Shown here: one piece after another, positions 50,705 to 61,078 of the stretch
How positions within the stretch are numbered: the first letter of the stretch is position 1
Layout of the letters: every line of letters begins with the position of its first letter
Assembly (NCBI GenBank): GCA_963969595.1
Contig: OZ018408.1
Coordinates: forward strand, 4,337,823-4,401,822
Source: Neckera pumila
Taxonomy: Eukaryota; Streptophyta; Bryopsida; Hypnales; Neckeraceae
Direction: 5' to 3'
Length of the DNA stretch: 64,000 nucleotides
Notes under the pieces: model-generated
What the model saw: only the letters and a program-made list of their open reading frames with translations
Told to the model about the DNA's origin: nothing
The model's database searches: none
Made by a program: the position numbers and the translations under genes

Positions 50705-50930
50705 CCCCTGAAGGGCCCTTGGGCTCTGGGGATACGGTACCAAATACGGTTGCAACCAATATTCAGAAGTTTGAATCAGCTGGAAATTAAGTGTTACAAC
50801 CATACATATTGAAGAGTTGTATGATGGTGGGTGCATATAAAAAATTGGAAAGCCCTCGGAGAAGCTCAAATACGTCTGTATATACGATCGTATATATACG
50901 GCTGCAAAGGGCTTTCATGACATTCAAGGG
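50705..50930. mobile_element. Short TTAA-flanked element (226 bp)
   Basis: TTAA at 50701-50704 and 50931-50934. The ends read inward as CCCCTGAAGGGCC and CCCTTGAATGTC. Near its right end it contains a perfect 18-bp palindrome, TATATACGATCGTATATA. Confidence 0.65.
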
Positions 50931-50934
50931 TTAA

Positions 50935-51777
50935 GGTAGACAAGCCTGTAACCACCCTGATTTGCAATTTGAGTGTATTGGGGCCAATTCCAAGAAGGGC
51001 TTGTATTTTTCAGAGGTGTGCGCTTGTTTCGTGAATCAAATCCAAGTGGAAATATTAATTTCTTCGATCAAAATCGTAATTTCTGTGAATTTTTGAAGTG
51101 TTAACCCTGGAATTACAAATCCACTTGTAGACTGGAGTCATAAACATCATACTAACAACCCATAACCACCCTTCCATGCATCTAGTAGCATGCAAGTATG
51201 GACCATTGAAAAATTGACATGTTATCATGCGTGATATCAATGCTCTAATTTTGTCAGGAAAGTGAGTGGAGTTGGATGAGTGTAGTGGCAAAAATGGGGC
51301 CAAAAATATGATGGCGGAAATAGGAAGCTGGCGTCTTTAGGTTGGTTTACCTTAGCACATGTGCAGCAACGACGACAAGTTTTCTATGCAATTTTGGCCT
51401 TCTTTTCTAATTTATTCTCCTACTGTCTTGTTGCTAGTTGCAATCCTTTGCCAGATCGAGATGCACATGATTCTCTTTTAAAAAACATTCTTTGAATCCA
51501 ATCAAAGTCCATTTCTGCGTTAAACAACTGAGGACTCGGATACAGTAGAACTTCTCTAAACGAATAGCCCCGGGACCGGGCTCAACCCCCCCATGTTCAA
51601 GAATCTCAAAGAACTTCTTTGATGGGTATGTTTGGAATTGGGCCTAGTGTAGACCGGGCACTCAATACTCCATCATTTTAGAGAGGTCGTTGCTTTAGGG
51701 AATTTCTATTGTAGTTGTCTCTACTTCTATTGAGAGCATCTCCACACCCTTATTCACTAAACTTGGCACACTCAAAT
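50935..51777. other. Intergenic DNA, nothing recognised
   Basis: No ORF, RNA gene or TIR pair found. Confidence 0.45.
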
Positions 51778-51781
51778 TTAA

Positions 51782-53051
51782 CCCCTAAAGTACCAAAAGT
51801 CCCCTCGGGGGACACTTGGGATTTTTGGCAGGCCCGTGTGACCTCAAATTTTGACCTGATTTTTTTAAGCTTTTTTTGAAAATAGGAAAATACATTAGCT
51901 TTCTAAAAACACAATTTTTTTTTCAATTGGTGCCCAGGAGCAAAAGTCATGCCATCCAAAGTCAAAAAAGCAATTTGCCGGGCAAAAAAAAAAAAAAAAA
52001 TTAATATTTCTTATTTATTTATTTTTTTCTCCAAGATCATGTTTTTGTCTATATTTGAAGCTTTGATTCATTACATTTGGACTAATAATGAGAAAGTTAA
52101 GGGCAATCTTGTTTTTTGGGTAATCTAAGCATCTTCTTCAAAAAAACAACTTATAGAATTCATTTTTGAATGCAATTTTCAAAGATCTTCAAATTTCTTT
52201 TTTTGACAAGGTCAAGTTTGTTTGCAAGAACAATCCCACCGTTGGGATTATGGCGTTTGAATTCCATCTAATGGCAACTAGCAATTTGGTATTTTGTTCA
52301 ATTTTGGACAAATTCATTAGAGAAAAATTGAACCCTTTGGAGGGCTACTAGAATGTGACAAACCAAGCTATTAAAAGCTTGGTTTGTCACACCAAGCTGA
52401 TTGCTGTGGGAAGCAGTCAGCTTTCGCAAAAAAAAAATTTTAATATTTAAATATTATTATTAATAAATTTCTTAAGACTAAATTTATTTATTTGTTTATT
52501 TATTTTAATAATAATTTTTTATTTGGAAATTTTGGTTCTTGCGCCATTGCTGTTGTAGTTTCAGTAGGGCGGAAATAGGAAAAAAACAAGTTTTTCAACA
52601 AAAAAAAACAAATTTCAGGGTACCTCAAAGGGCTGTGGAGCAGCCCTTCAGAGGCTTGAAATTTCCTCTAATGCTTCTACTGAACAATTTTTTTATATAT
52701 GAAAATCAGGTTTTGGTATTCTGATTTTTTTTTCCTCAACTCTCAACTCAAATGTTCATCATAAAATTTTTTACTTTTATGGTGTATTGTGCGAAAAAAA
52801 ACACCCACAAATGGCCATCAAAGTCATTTGAAATTGCAGGCCACAGTTCAAAATAACTTTCTTTCCAACTTTCCAAATCTTCCAATCGGTATGGTCAAAC
52901 TTCTTGAAATTTTTACTACATTATTGGAGGTAAGTGAAGTACAAGATCGTACGGTTAGATTCTAAAAAAAACATTGGTTTCTTGAGTAATCGCAACGGAA
53001 ATGGCAATTTTCAGTGGTTTTGGAGCCAAAACTGCCTTGGTATTTTAGGGA
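51782..53051. mobile_element. TTAA-flanked element, type 2 (1270 bp), carrying a CATTAG element
   Basis: TTAA at 51778-51781 and 53052-53055. The ends read inward as CCCCTAAAGTACCAA and TCCCTAAAATACCAA (13 of 15). It is collinear with 24505-25783 but has its CATTAG insertion (52315-52673) at a different place and is uninterrupted where the 24.5-kb copy has one. Confidence 0.8.
52315..52673. mobile_element. CATTAG element copy 3 (359 bp)
   Basis: The ends read inward as CATTAGAGAAAAATTGAACC and CATTAGAGGAAATTTCAAGC, each followed by a CCTTTGGAGGGC-like block. A perfect 16-bp palindrome, TGTGACAAACCAAGCT, has arms 52354-52369 and 52376-52391, followed by an AGCAGTCAGCTT motif. Confidence 0.75.
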
Positions 53052-53055
53052 TTAA

Positions 53056-54739
53056 GAGATATCCAAAATACTGCATTGCTACCATTGAAAATTAGAATAA
53101 ATTGGCATGAAAGTAATGGTTCTTGACGAATTTGTTTGGTCTGCATATTGAATTGTGGGATCTTGTGCTAGACTAGCATTTAAATGTGTGGAAGAAATTT
53201 TAGAATCTTTGATCGCATAGATTGCAAGATATTTGCATTCAAAGGGGAAAAAATACTTTTTGCACCTTCCTCAACTAGATTTTCTGGCTTGAATCATCTT
53301 AGCTTGTAATACTAATTTTGAATTTTGAATTTTTTATGTTGAAGAATTGAGTTGACAATCTGGGAACTTAAGGGGAAAAAAATAAAAAAATAAAAAAATA
53401 ATTTTCACTTATTAAAAAATTATTAGGTGGAAATAGATTCAAGAAAATCTAAATTATAAAAAGTTCTAAGATGGAATTGGAACACACAAATCTCAATAGT
53501 GAGATTGTTCTAATAAGAGATTTAACCTTGCAAAACCTTTTTTTTGAAAAATTGTGAAAGTTGAGTTTAGAAATGAATCCTACAAGTTATTTTTCAAAAA
53601 GATGCTCTAATTGCCCAAAAAATAATATTGTTTGTATCCCGGTTCGTATCTTTCAAGTAACAACTTTCTAGTGGAATGAATCAAAGCTTTTCATGTAGAT
53701 AAAATTACAATCTATGATAAATATTAAAAATAAATAAATTTGCATGTTTTTTGTAGGGGAGAATTTCTACCCGCCGCACCTAAAAAGGGGCTTTTTATGC
53801 CAAAACATTTGCTCCCAGGCACCAACAAAAAGCTAATGTGTTTTCTATCTTCACAAAAAGTTTCAAAAATCATAATGAATATTGAGATTGTAGGAGCCTG
53901 TTTGAAATCCATTTTGTTTCCCAAGGGGACAATGGGACTTTGAGATTAACTTAGGATGAACAATGATTTTGAGGGCCATTGCTTAACATGCTAAGATTGG
54001 TGATAAAATAATATTATGAAGGGCCTAGAGCATTTATCATCTACATTTAGAGAGTGTCAAACTTTTTTGAAGGCAAGGGTACAAATGCTTTGAGTAATAG
54101 GATTTCGCAATGTCACTCAAGCAAAATTAACTTTACTCTAACATTTATTCAATATTCACAGAGCATTGAGAGGTCCAAAGGGGTTTTGTTAGCCACATCA
54201 TGACATTTGAAGAAATTAAAAGTATCAATGGTGGACAACTTAATCTAATAAGGACCCTAAGGATTGAAAATATTTGATGAATGACTTTTAATAGAATTAC
54301 GTAGTATAAAATAACAAGAATTCCACTTATTCATTATGAAATTTGATAAATTTTGACTGACTGGTATGGTGATGGGCTTCACCTTTGTGTATTTATTTCT
54401 AATCATATGAGGATGAAGAATATCACCAATGTAGCATCACAAAAAGGATATTGTTTTCAAGATTGTAGTGTAAAAAAAGTATTGAAATGTTTGAAGTTTA
54501 TGAAATCTTTTTATTTTTTGGCATTTGAGTACTAAAAATGGAGTTGAAAGAAGAATGTCAAAAAATGTCAAAAACAACACCCTTTTTCAAATAGTATGGA
54601 TAGAGTATTCTTCAATTCTATATTAACCTTGAAAGTTGTTTATTAGACACTTCTTGTCTTCCGCACTTTTTCAGGTAACTTAAGATATTTTTCTACTTGC
54701 TCTTTGTTGATCTCTTTGCAATGGCTTTAAAGCATGGTA
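53056..54739. other. AT-rich repeat-derived DNA, no gene
   Basis: 53052-53945 is bounded by TTAA on both sides, and its right end (CCCAAGGGGACAATGGGAC) resembles a type 2 left end in reverse, so it may be the remainder of an element into which 51782-53051 inserted. 53950-54739 shows nothing. Confidence 0.4.
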
Positions 54740-54743
54740 TTAA

Positions 54744-55650
54744 CCCTTACAGTTCTTTTATGTTTAGATGCCCAAAATTGCTTCAAAATACTGGTCTCTA
54801 AAGCAAGGCAAAAATTTCATCTATATTTATTTTTTAACAAATTCAACAATAGGATATTTTAGTTAACTTATTAGAATTCACCCACCTAAAACTTTAGAAA
54901 GAAAAACCTTGCCTGCCAATTGTGAGATCATGATGCTTGGATTTCAAAATGAAGTATTTCTAACTCTTTTCAAATAGTACGATTTCATCTTTCAAACATT
55001 TTATCCTAAAATGTGTAGATTTTGCTACTTAAAACCCTACATAATATGTTGAAAAAATAAATTGAAAATACATGTAAAAAACTTCAAAAAAAATACTTTG
55101 ATATTCATGCTTGAAAAAAATAGTAAATAGAAAGAAATAGAGAATGATTTCAAGCTCTAAATTGTTAAGAATCTAATTATGGAATTGGAAAAATGCCAAT
55201 CTTTATGGTTGTAAGGCTATAATAAACAATATATATCCTATTATTTATTTTTTCAATAAATATTAGAATTTTTTAAATAAGGACTTCAAAGTTTAGTTTA
55301 GTGTTGAGATTCCACAGCTCCCTACAAACAAAAACTCCTCATAACTTTCATCTCATTAAATCAAATGGAATGATTCAAAGCTTTTCACATATATATAAAT
55401 CTTAAAAAAGCAATCAAATTTTGATTCTTGAACATTTGATTTTTTGAGCTATCCGAGTTGAGGAAAAACTATGTATTTTTATAAAAACTTTTAACCATGT
55501 AGTTAGAAGTTACAAAAATGGATGTGCCTTAAAGCTACTCTTTGACCACATATTGTTTGAAAACTTCAAAGAAAAAAATCAAAATTCCATTTTTTATGAG
55601 CCGCCCCAAATTTCTATGTAACCAAAAAATGTTGTTTGGTCCTTTAGGGA
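54744..55650. mobile_element. TTAA-flanked element (907 bp)
   Basis: TTAA at 54740-54743 and 55651-55654. The ends read inward as CCCTTACAGTTC and TCCCTAAAGGACC. The left end is worn, so the pairing is moderately sure. Confidence 0.55.
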
Positions 55651-56208
55651 TTAAGAGCTAGATATATTGCGATTTCATTCATACAATATTTGTTGACTTC
55701 CAAACCTATTGAAGGATGATGTGGCATCTCTTGACAATCAGTTTTACAAGACATAGTGACTTACCTTTGCATTTGCTAGTTTAAATTTTTATTGGCAAAT
55801 ATTTCCCGAAAGCAACTAGAAACGTTATCAAAGTTTAGCCATTTTGAAACAGCTTCCAAATAAACTACCAAAATTCATAAGGGTTTCATCTAAGTACTTG
55901 CAAATTAACTTTAAACTAAGATTTAAAGATTTAAAAAAAAATTGAAGTTTAAATTTAAACTTTAAAAAGTAAATTAAACTTTGATTAAAACTAAAGTTAG
56001 CAATAAAACTAGAAAAATCAAACACTTTTTATGTCAAAAGTAAAGTAAAAATTTACAATTAAGAAGTATCGTTCTTTATTAAAAGTAAAAGTTTGTCATT
56101 ATTTTAAAGCTATAAATATTATATAGTACATTGTCTTTGCATGTTAATAATTTGGTTGGTTAGACAGATATATAATTTTGAACAATTATATGTAACATTC
56201 ATATCAAA

Positions 56209-57390
56209 ATGACCATTTCTATAGTAACATATGGAAAGAAGAGAATTCAAAGTATGCTATTACCAATTATGATTGGCATTGTTTTCTATATTTTATTTCT
56301 AAGCATATTTCTGATTTCCAAACAAATGGAATTAAGACTCATCTTATTTAACTTTATATTATGTTTATTTGGTTTGAAAATCACTATCAGCTTAATACCT
56401 ATACTTTCAAGACAACACCTCAAAAAGAATATATTTGGATATGATATCAATAAAAGAGAACTATATGAAGGCAATGTTAAAATACCGGAAGCCATAGGTT
56501 TAGTTGTTGGAGTAGTATTTTTGGTAATTTGTTTTTCTTTTGAAGTATATCTATATCTTCAAGGTTTTAGCCATGAAGCAAACAAATACCAAGTTTGGTC
56601 ATCATTTTTTACTATTGCGTTTGCATTGATCTTGGGTTATATTGATGACATGAAGAACTTGTCATGGAAGGCAAAGATATTCTTACCAATAATTCCAGGC
56701 TTATTTTTACTCATAACTTACACTGGAGGCACAACAATTGTTATTCCAAAGATTCTACAATCAACATTTAGTATAGAACCATTGTATGATTTGGGGTGGA
56801 TCTACAAAGCATATATATTCATAATTTTAATATTTTGCTTCAACTCCATCAACATTTATGCTGGAATCAATGGTTTGGAAGTTGGTCAATCCATAATCAT
56901 TACATTTGCAATCATAATTCACAACATTATACAAATTACATGTACAGTTGTACCCCAAGCACCCATTTCCTCAATATATATGATGCAACCATTATTAGCA
57001 ACATCATTTGGATTGTTGATCTTCAATTGGTATCCTGCTTTAGTATTTGTTGGTGATACATACACATATTTTGCGGGAACAACTTTAGCAGTGGCTGGCA
57101 TTCAAGGGCACTTTGGAAAAACTATGTTTTTCTTTTTTATACCACAACTTTTGAATTTTTTATATTCTCTACCTCAATTGCTCAAGATTGTACCATGTCC
57201 AAGACATAGACTACCTCAATTTGATAAGAAATCAAAACTTCTCATAGGTAGTAATGATATGAACCTTGTAAATCTAGTGCTTCGATGGCATGGCCCATGG
57301 TCTGAGAAGAAATTGTGTGTATTTCTCCTCTCATTCCAAGTATTGTGTTGTATAATTGTACTATTATTTTCAAATTTCATTCTCGAATAA
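56209..57390 (+). CDS. ALG7: UDP-GlcNAc:dolichyl-phosphate GlcNAc-1-phosphotransferase (ALG7/GPT), intronless
   Basis: The 393-residue open frame matches the eukaryotic ALG7/DPAGT1 family along its whole length. This ER-membrane enzyme makes GlcNAc-PP-dolichol, the first step of N-glycan precursor synthesis, and is the target of tunicamycin. Visible motifs are FGYDINKRELYEG (77-89), GYIDDMKNLSWK with the metal-binding Asp pair (about 144-155), TTIVIPK, FNSINIYAGINGLEVGQS (about 211-228), FVGDTYTYFAG and PCPRHRLPQFD, with about ten hydrophobic spans. The plant-type C-terminus MNLVNLVLRWHGP is present. The family is usually slightly longer (about 410-430), mainly at the N-terminus. Plant GPT genes have introns, so a single open exon suggests a retrocopy. 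Codons are strongly A/T-ending, unlike the other genes here. The frame is nevertheless intact, and a TATAAATA-like box lies about 100 bp upstream. Confidence 0.9.
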   Translation: MTISIVTYGKKRIQSMLLPIMIGIVFYILFLSIFLISKQMELRLILFNFILCLFGLKITISLIPILSRQHLKKNIFGYDINKRELYEGNVKIPEAIGLVVGVVFLVICFSFEVYLYLQGFSHEANKYQVWSSFFTIAFALILGYIDDMKNLSWKAKIFLPIIPGLFLLITYTGGTTIVIPKILQSTFSIEPLYDLGWIYKAYIFIILIFCFNSINIYAGINGLEVGQSIIITFAIIIHNIIQITCTVVPQAPISSIYMMQPLLATSFGLLIFNWYPALVFVGDTYTYFAGTTLAVAGIQGHFGKTMFFFFIPQLLNFLYSLPQLLKIVPCPRHRLPQFDKKSKLLIGSNDMNLVNLVLRWHGPWSEKKLCVFLLSFQVLCCIIVLLFSNFILE

Positions 57391-58130
57391 ATCAAGAGTA
57401 GTTAGTTATATGAATAAGATTCAAACTATGACATACGAGCTCGTTTGAAGAATTAGGATCTTTAAAGATATATACTTGTAATCATATTTAAAATTCATTA
57501 AAACAAATATTGTTATAAAATTTGAGTGTTTTAGATTTCAACAGTCATTTGAAGTGATATTATATAAAATATAAAATTACAATATGATATGTTACCAAGA
57601 TTATAGTTACACTAGTTCGTTTTAGAGTTTTACTTTTTAATGTTAAATATGGTAAAAAAATTTATTTTTGAGCACTAATGTAGATTGAAAGAATAATGTT
57701 GAATGCATGAGGTTTGAGATTTGGTAGGAAATAGAATATGACTAAATTATAGACTCCATGTTGCAAATTGTTTAAAAAGAAATATGTTAATTTTATTCTT
57801 TACGCTTGTAGTAAAGAGATTTTGGAATTTGTGTTATCTTTTGAAGCAAATTAATGAATTATTGAAATATCAAATTTAGAAGAGAGAGCTCTAGTATAGA
57901 AAAATCCACTATACTAAGGTTTTCCATTTGAAATAGTAGTTCTTCTATCTTGGATACATCACTCCTTGTAATTTAAAATATAAACTCAAATTAAAAAAGA
58001 CAATTGAGATGGGGCTATTTAACTTAATTATTGTATTAAAAATGGTTGCATTTTACACAAAAAGCTAGAAGGGACATATTGCAATCCAATACTATAGTTT
58101 TTTGTAAATTCGTTCATCTGTTTTTTTCAC
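57391..58130. other. Downstream of ALG7; nothing recognised
   Basis: AT-rich DNA. No poly(A) tract or flanking direct repeat that would mark a recent retrotransposition is visible next to the stop codon. Confidence 0.45.
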
Positions 58131-59313
58131 ACCTCAAGGACTAAGAAGATACATTGTGTCCTCTTCAAATTTTCAATGACAAATTCTTAGTAGGTTGAAA
58201 CAAAATCAACCTATTATATTTTGTAAAGTAGGATCTTGTAGAATAATAAGTTGATATATTTGTTACATTTTCCGATTTTCAAAATTTTGAATGTGAAATT
58301 TTGAATGAAAAATTTAATGAAAAAATGTAGTCTTGTAGCAAAAGGGAGCAAAAATATATTTTTTACAATAAAAGGAATCGTTGCAATGGAAAAATATATT
58401 TTTTTGGACTTTTTTAGTCTTTGTTTTGTACAAACAAACTATATCTAGAGAGAATTCTTTCAAAGTTGTATTTTTTGCAATTTTAAAGATACAAGGTTCA
58501 ATCTGGGGTGATCAAGAATACAAAATAATTCGAATGATTCAAATTTTTTGAAGATGTTACTAACATCAATAATTAAATTCAAAAATGGACATACATATAA
58601 AATTTTGTAGGATCTAATTTGATCACTTTTGGCTTTCTACTATTCTTATTTGTAACATTAGGAAAAATTTCAGCCCTCCAAAAGGCCATGAATTTGGCAC
58701 CCGCCTGGTGCAGTTATGGAAAAAAACAAAATAAAAGATTTTTTTTAATATTTAAAAACTGGGTGTTGACATGGCACTACTAGTGCCATGTCAGATTTAT
58801 ATTTTTTTAATTTTTTTAATTTGTTTTTAAAAAAAAAAAAAATATTAAGAAAAAATATTTTTTTATTCATTCTGAAATTGCATCGAAGGGGTCCTGTAAA
58901 TCAATTCCTTAGCGGCCTTCTGGAGGGCTGAAATTTTTTCTAATGAATGTGTACAAATTTGAAAGAATTTTTTAAATCTCATATTTTAGATTAAGAAAAT
59001 ACAAAATTTGCCTTAGATTCCAATACAATTTTAAATGGGGAGGGGGGTATTAAAATGCATTATTCATCTTCTTAATATTTTTCTTCATCAAATTTAATTT
59101 TTTGCCCATAAATTAATCATTTAAAATTTTTATAATCCAAACATCTAGAGGCTAATATTTTCTACAATTAATTCCATCCATGCTAGGCAAAATAGTGTTT
59201 GCTTTTGTATGGTTAAAAATAAAAATTTCAAGCACATCCATGTGCAAAAAATATCAAAGTGGAATGATTCATTGAAAACCTCCATTTTCAAAAAGTTGTT
59301 AGACCTTGAGGGG
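58131..59313. mobile_element. TTAA-type element (type 3) carrying a CATTAG element
   Basis: The right end reads inward as CCCCTCAAGGTCTAACAAC next to TTAA (59314-59317). The left end is ACCTCAAGGACTAAGAAG after a decayed TTCA. It is collinear with 60177-61074 (TAGGATCTTGTAGAATAATA, ATTTTCAAAATTT, ATCAAAGT and AAAAGTTGTTAG), which lacks the insertion at 58656-58945. Confidence 0.7.
58656..58945. mobile_element. CATTAG element copy 4 (290 bp)
   Basis: The ends read inward as CATTAGGAAAAATTTCAGCC and CATTAGAAAAAATTTCAGCC, followed by CTCCARAAGGCC. A perfect central palindrome, TGACATGGCACTA, has arms 58767-58779 and 58781-58793. The paralogous empty site is 60707/60708. Confidence 0.8.
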
Positions 59314-59400
59314 TTAAGTGGAGCAATCTTATATATAAAATTTGAGTATCCAAATTTTTACCATCCTTGATCCCCTTCGCAAATTGTCCCTTCCTTCTAT

Positions 59401-59402
<2 letters not shown>

Positions 59403-59456
<54 letters not shown>
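59403..59456. repeat. (TA)n microsatellite
   Basis: About 27 uninterrupted TA units. A shorter (TA)n stretch occurs at about 59937-59954. Confidence 0.95.
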
Positions 59457-59461
<5 letters not shown>

Positions 59462-60176
59462 TATACTATGAAACCAATGACGATCAATTCAAGTCAAATG
59501 GCATTGACAAAGTGGCAATTTTTAGTAATAAGTTTACCATTGAACAATTGAGAATTCCAACTCAAACTATTTGTGAACATCCCATTCAATATGAGTTTGT
59601 TTATCACATATTGCTTCAAAGATTGAAATTAAATGAACTATTAATTCTATCTTTGTGTTGTATAGTTTTTAGTTTGTTGAATCCATTGAGGTAAACCTTC
59701 TTATTTGTGCAATGTGACAATTTATGCCACTTGTTGCTAATGTCTTAAATTTACACTCAATTCTTTTGATATATACACTATTAGTACCGTGGACCAATTT
59801 TAATCAAATACTTTTTGATGTAGATTTTCTTGATTGTATCCATTTTATCATCTATACCATCTATCCACATCTATCCACATTGAACAATGAAAAATTTGCA
59901 TGGCCCCTATAAGTAAGTCAGTTAAAAGATTTATGTATATGTATATATATATATAAGAGTATGTAGCATTTTATGGAGCCTATGGTAGCCCTATATATCA
60001 AATGATTTGTCTTACCTTTGAATTAAATGGAGTTTATGGTTTAACTCATTTGCTTTTCTAAAAAGTTGATGATCATCTCCCTAGTTTTTTTTATCTATTA
60101 GATCTTTTAAAAGTATTAGTTTGCATGCAAATTTTGAGCACTAAAATTTGAAGGGGGAGCTTCACTGGCACATTAA

Positions 60177-61074
60177 CCCTTCAAGGACTAAGAGGACACA
60201 ATATGTCCTCTTCAAATTTTTAGTGACAAATTCTCTGTAGTGTGGTACAAATCTCAATATTTTATAAGTAGGATCTTGTAGAGTAATAAGTTTGACATAC
60301 TTGTTGCATTTTTTTATTTTCAAAATTTAGCGTGTGAAGTATTTAAAAATTTATTTAGAAATTTGGTCTAAAAAAAAGGGAACAAAGATAATTTTTGCTA
60401 ATGAAAGGAATTTAGGGATGAAAAAAATTAAAAATTTTAGACATTTGTAGTCTTTAATCTATAAAAATAAATTGGGTCTGGGAAAAATAATTTCAAATTT
60501 GCATTTTGAGCAGTTTTAAAAATACAAGGTTTGATCTAATGTGATTAAGAATACAAAAGAATTAGAAAGATTTCAAATTTTTGGAAGATGTTCAAAAAAA
60601 TATATTAATAATAATACCAATTTATTAAATTTCAAATGATGCATATATAAATTTTTTTTTACAGGATCCAATTTGGTTAGTTTTGATTTTCTACTCCTTT
60701 TGTTGAAAATGTGTATAAACTTGAGAGAGTTTTTTTATTTCTCATTGTTTTTAATTAAAAAAAAACTACATTGATTGAGATTCCAATTCAATTGTTTTAT
60801 GGGGAAAAAAAACATTATTCATCTTCTTATAATTTTTCTTCCTCCCAAAATATGTTTTTTGCCTATAAAATTGATCATCCAAAATTGATATAATCTAAAC
60901 ATTTAATGATCAATATTTTCCACAATTAATTCAATGCATGGTAGACAAAGTAGTCATAACTTTTGTATGGATTATATTAAAAATTTCAAGCGCATCCACG
61001 TACGAAAAAAATATCAAAGTAGGACACCTCATTGAAAAATTCTATTGTAAAAAAGTTGTTAGGCCTTCAGGGAT
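60177..61074. mobile_element. TTAA-flanked element, type 3 (898 bp), uninterrupted copy
   Basis: TTAA at 60173-60176 and 61075-61078. The ends read inward as CCCTTCAAGGACTAAG and ATCCCTGAAGGCCTAAC. It is homologous to 58131-59313 throughout except for that copy's CATTAG insertion. Confidence 0.75.
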
Positions 61075-61078
61075 TTAA

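Noticed and set aside
53056..53945. Complete TTAA element
   Set aside because: TTAA flanks exist but the two ends do not match as inverted repeats, so it is described only as a possible remnant.
13499..61074. CCCTAAA/TTTAGGG at many element ends looks like plant telomere repeat
   Set aside because: Each site has only one unit, always at a TTAA-flanked element end, so it belongs to the TIR and is not interstitial telomeric DNA.
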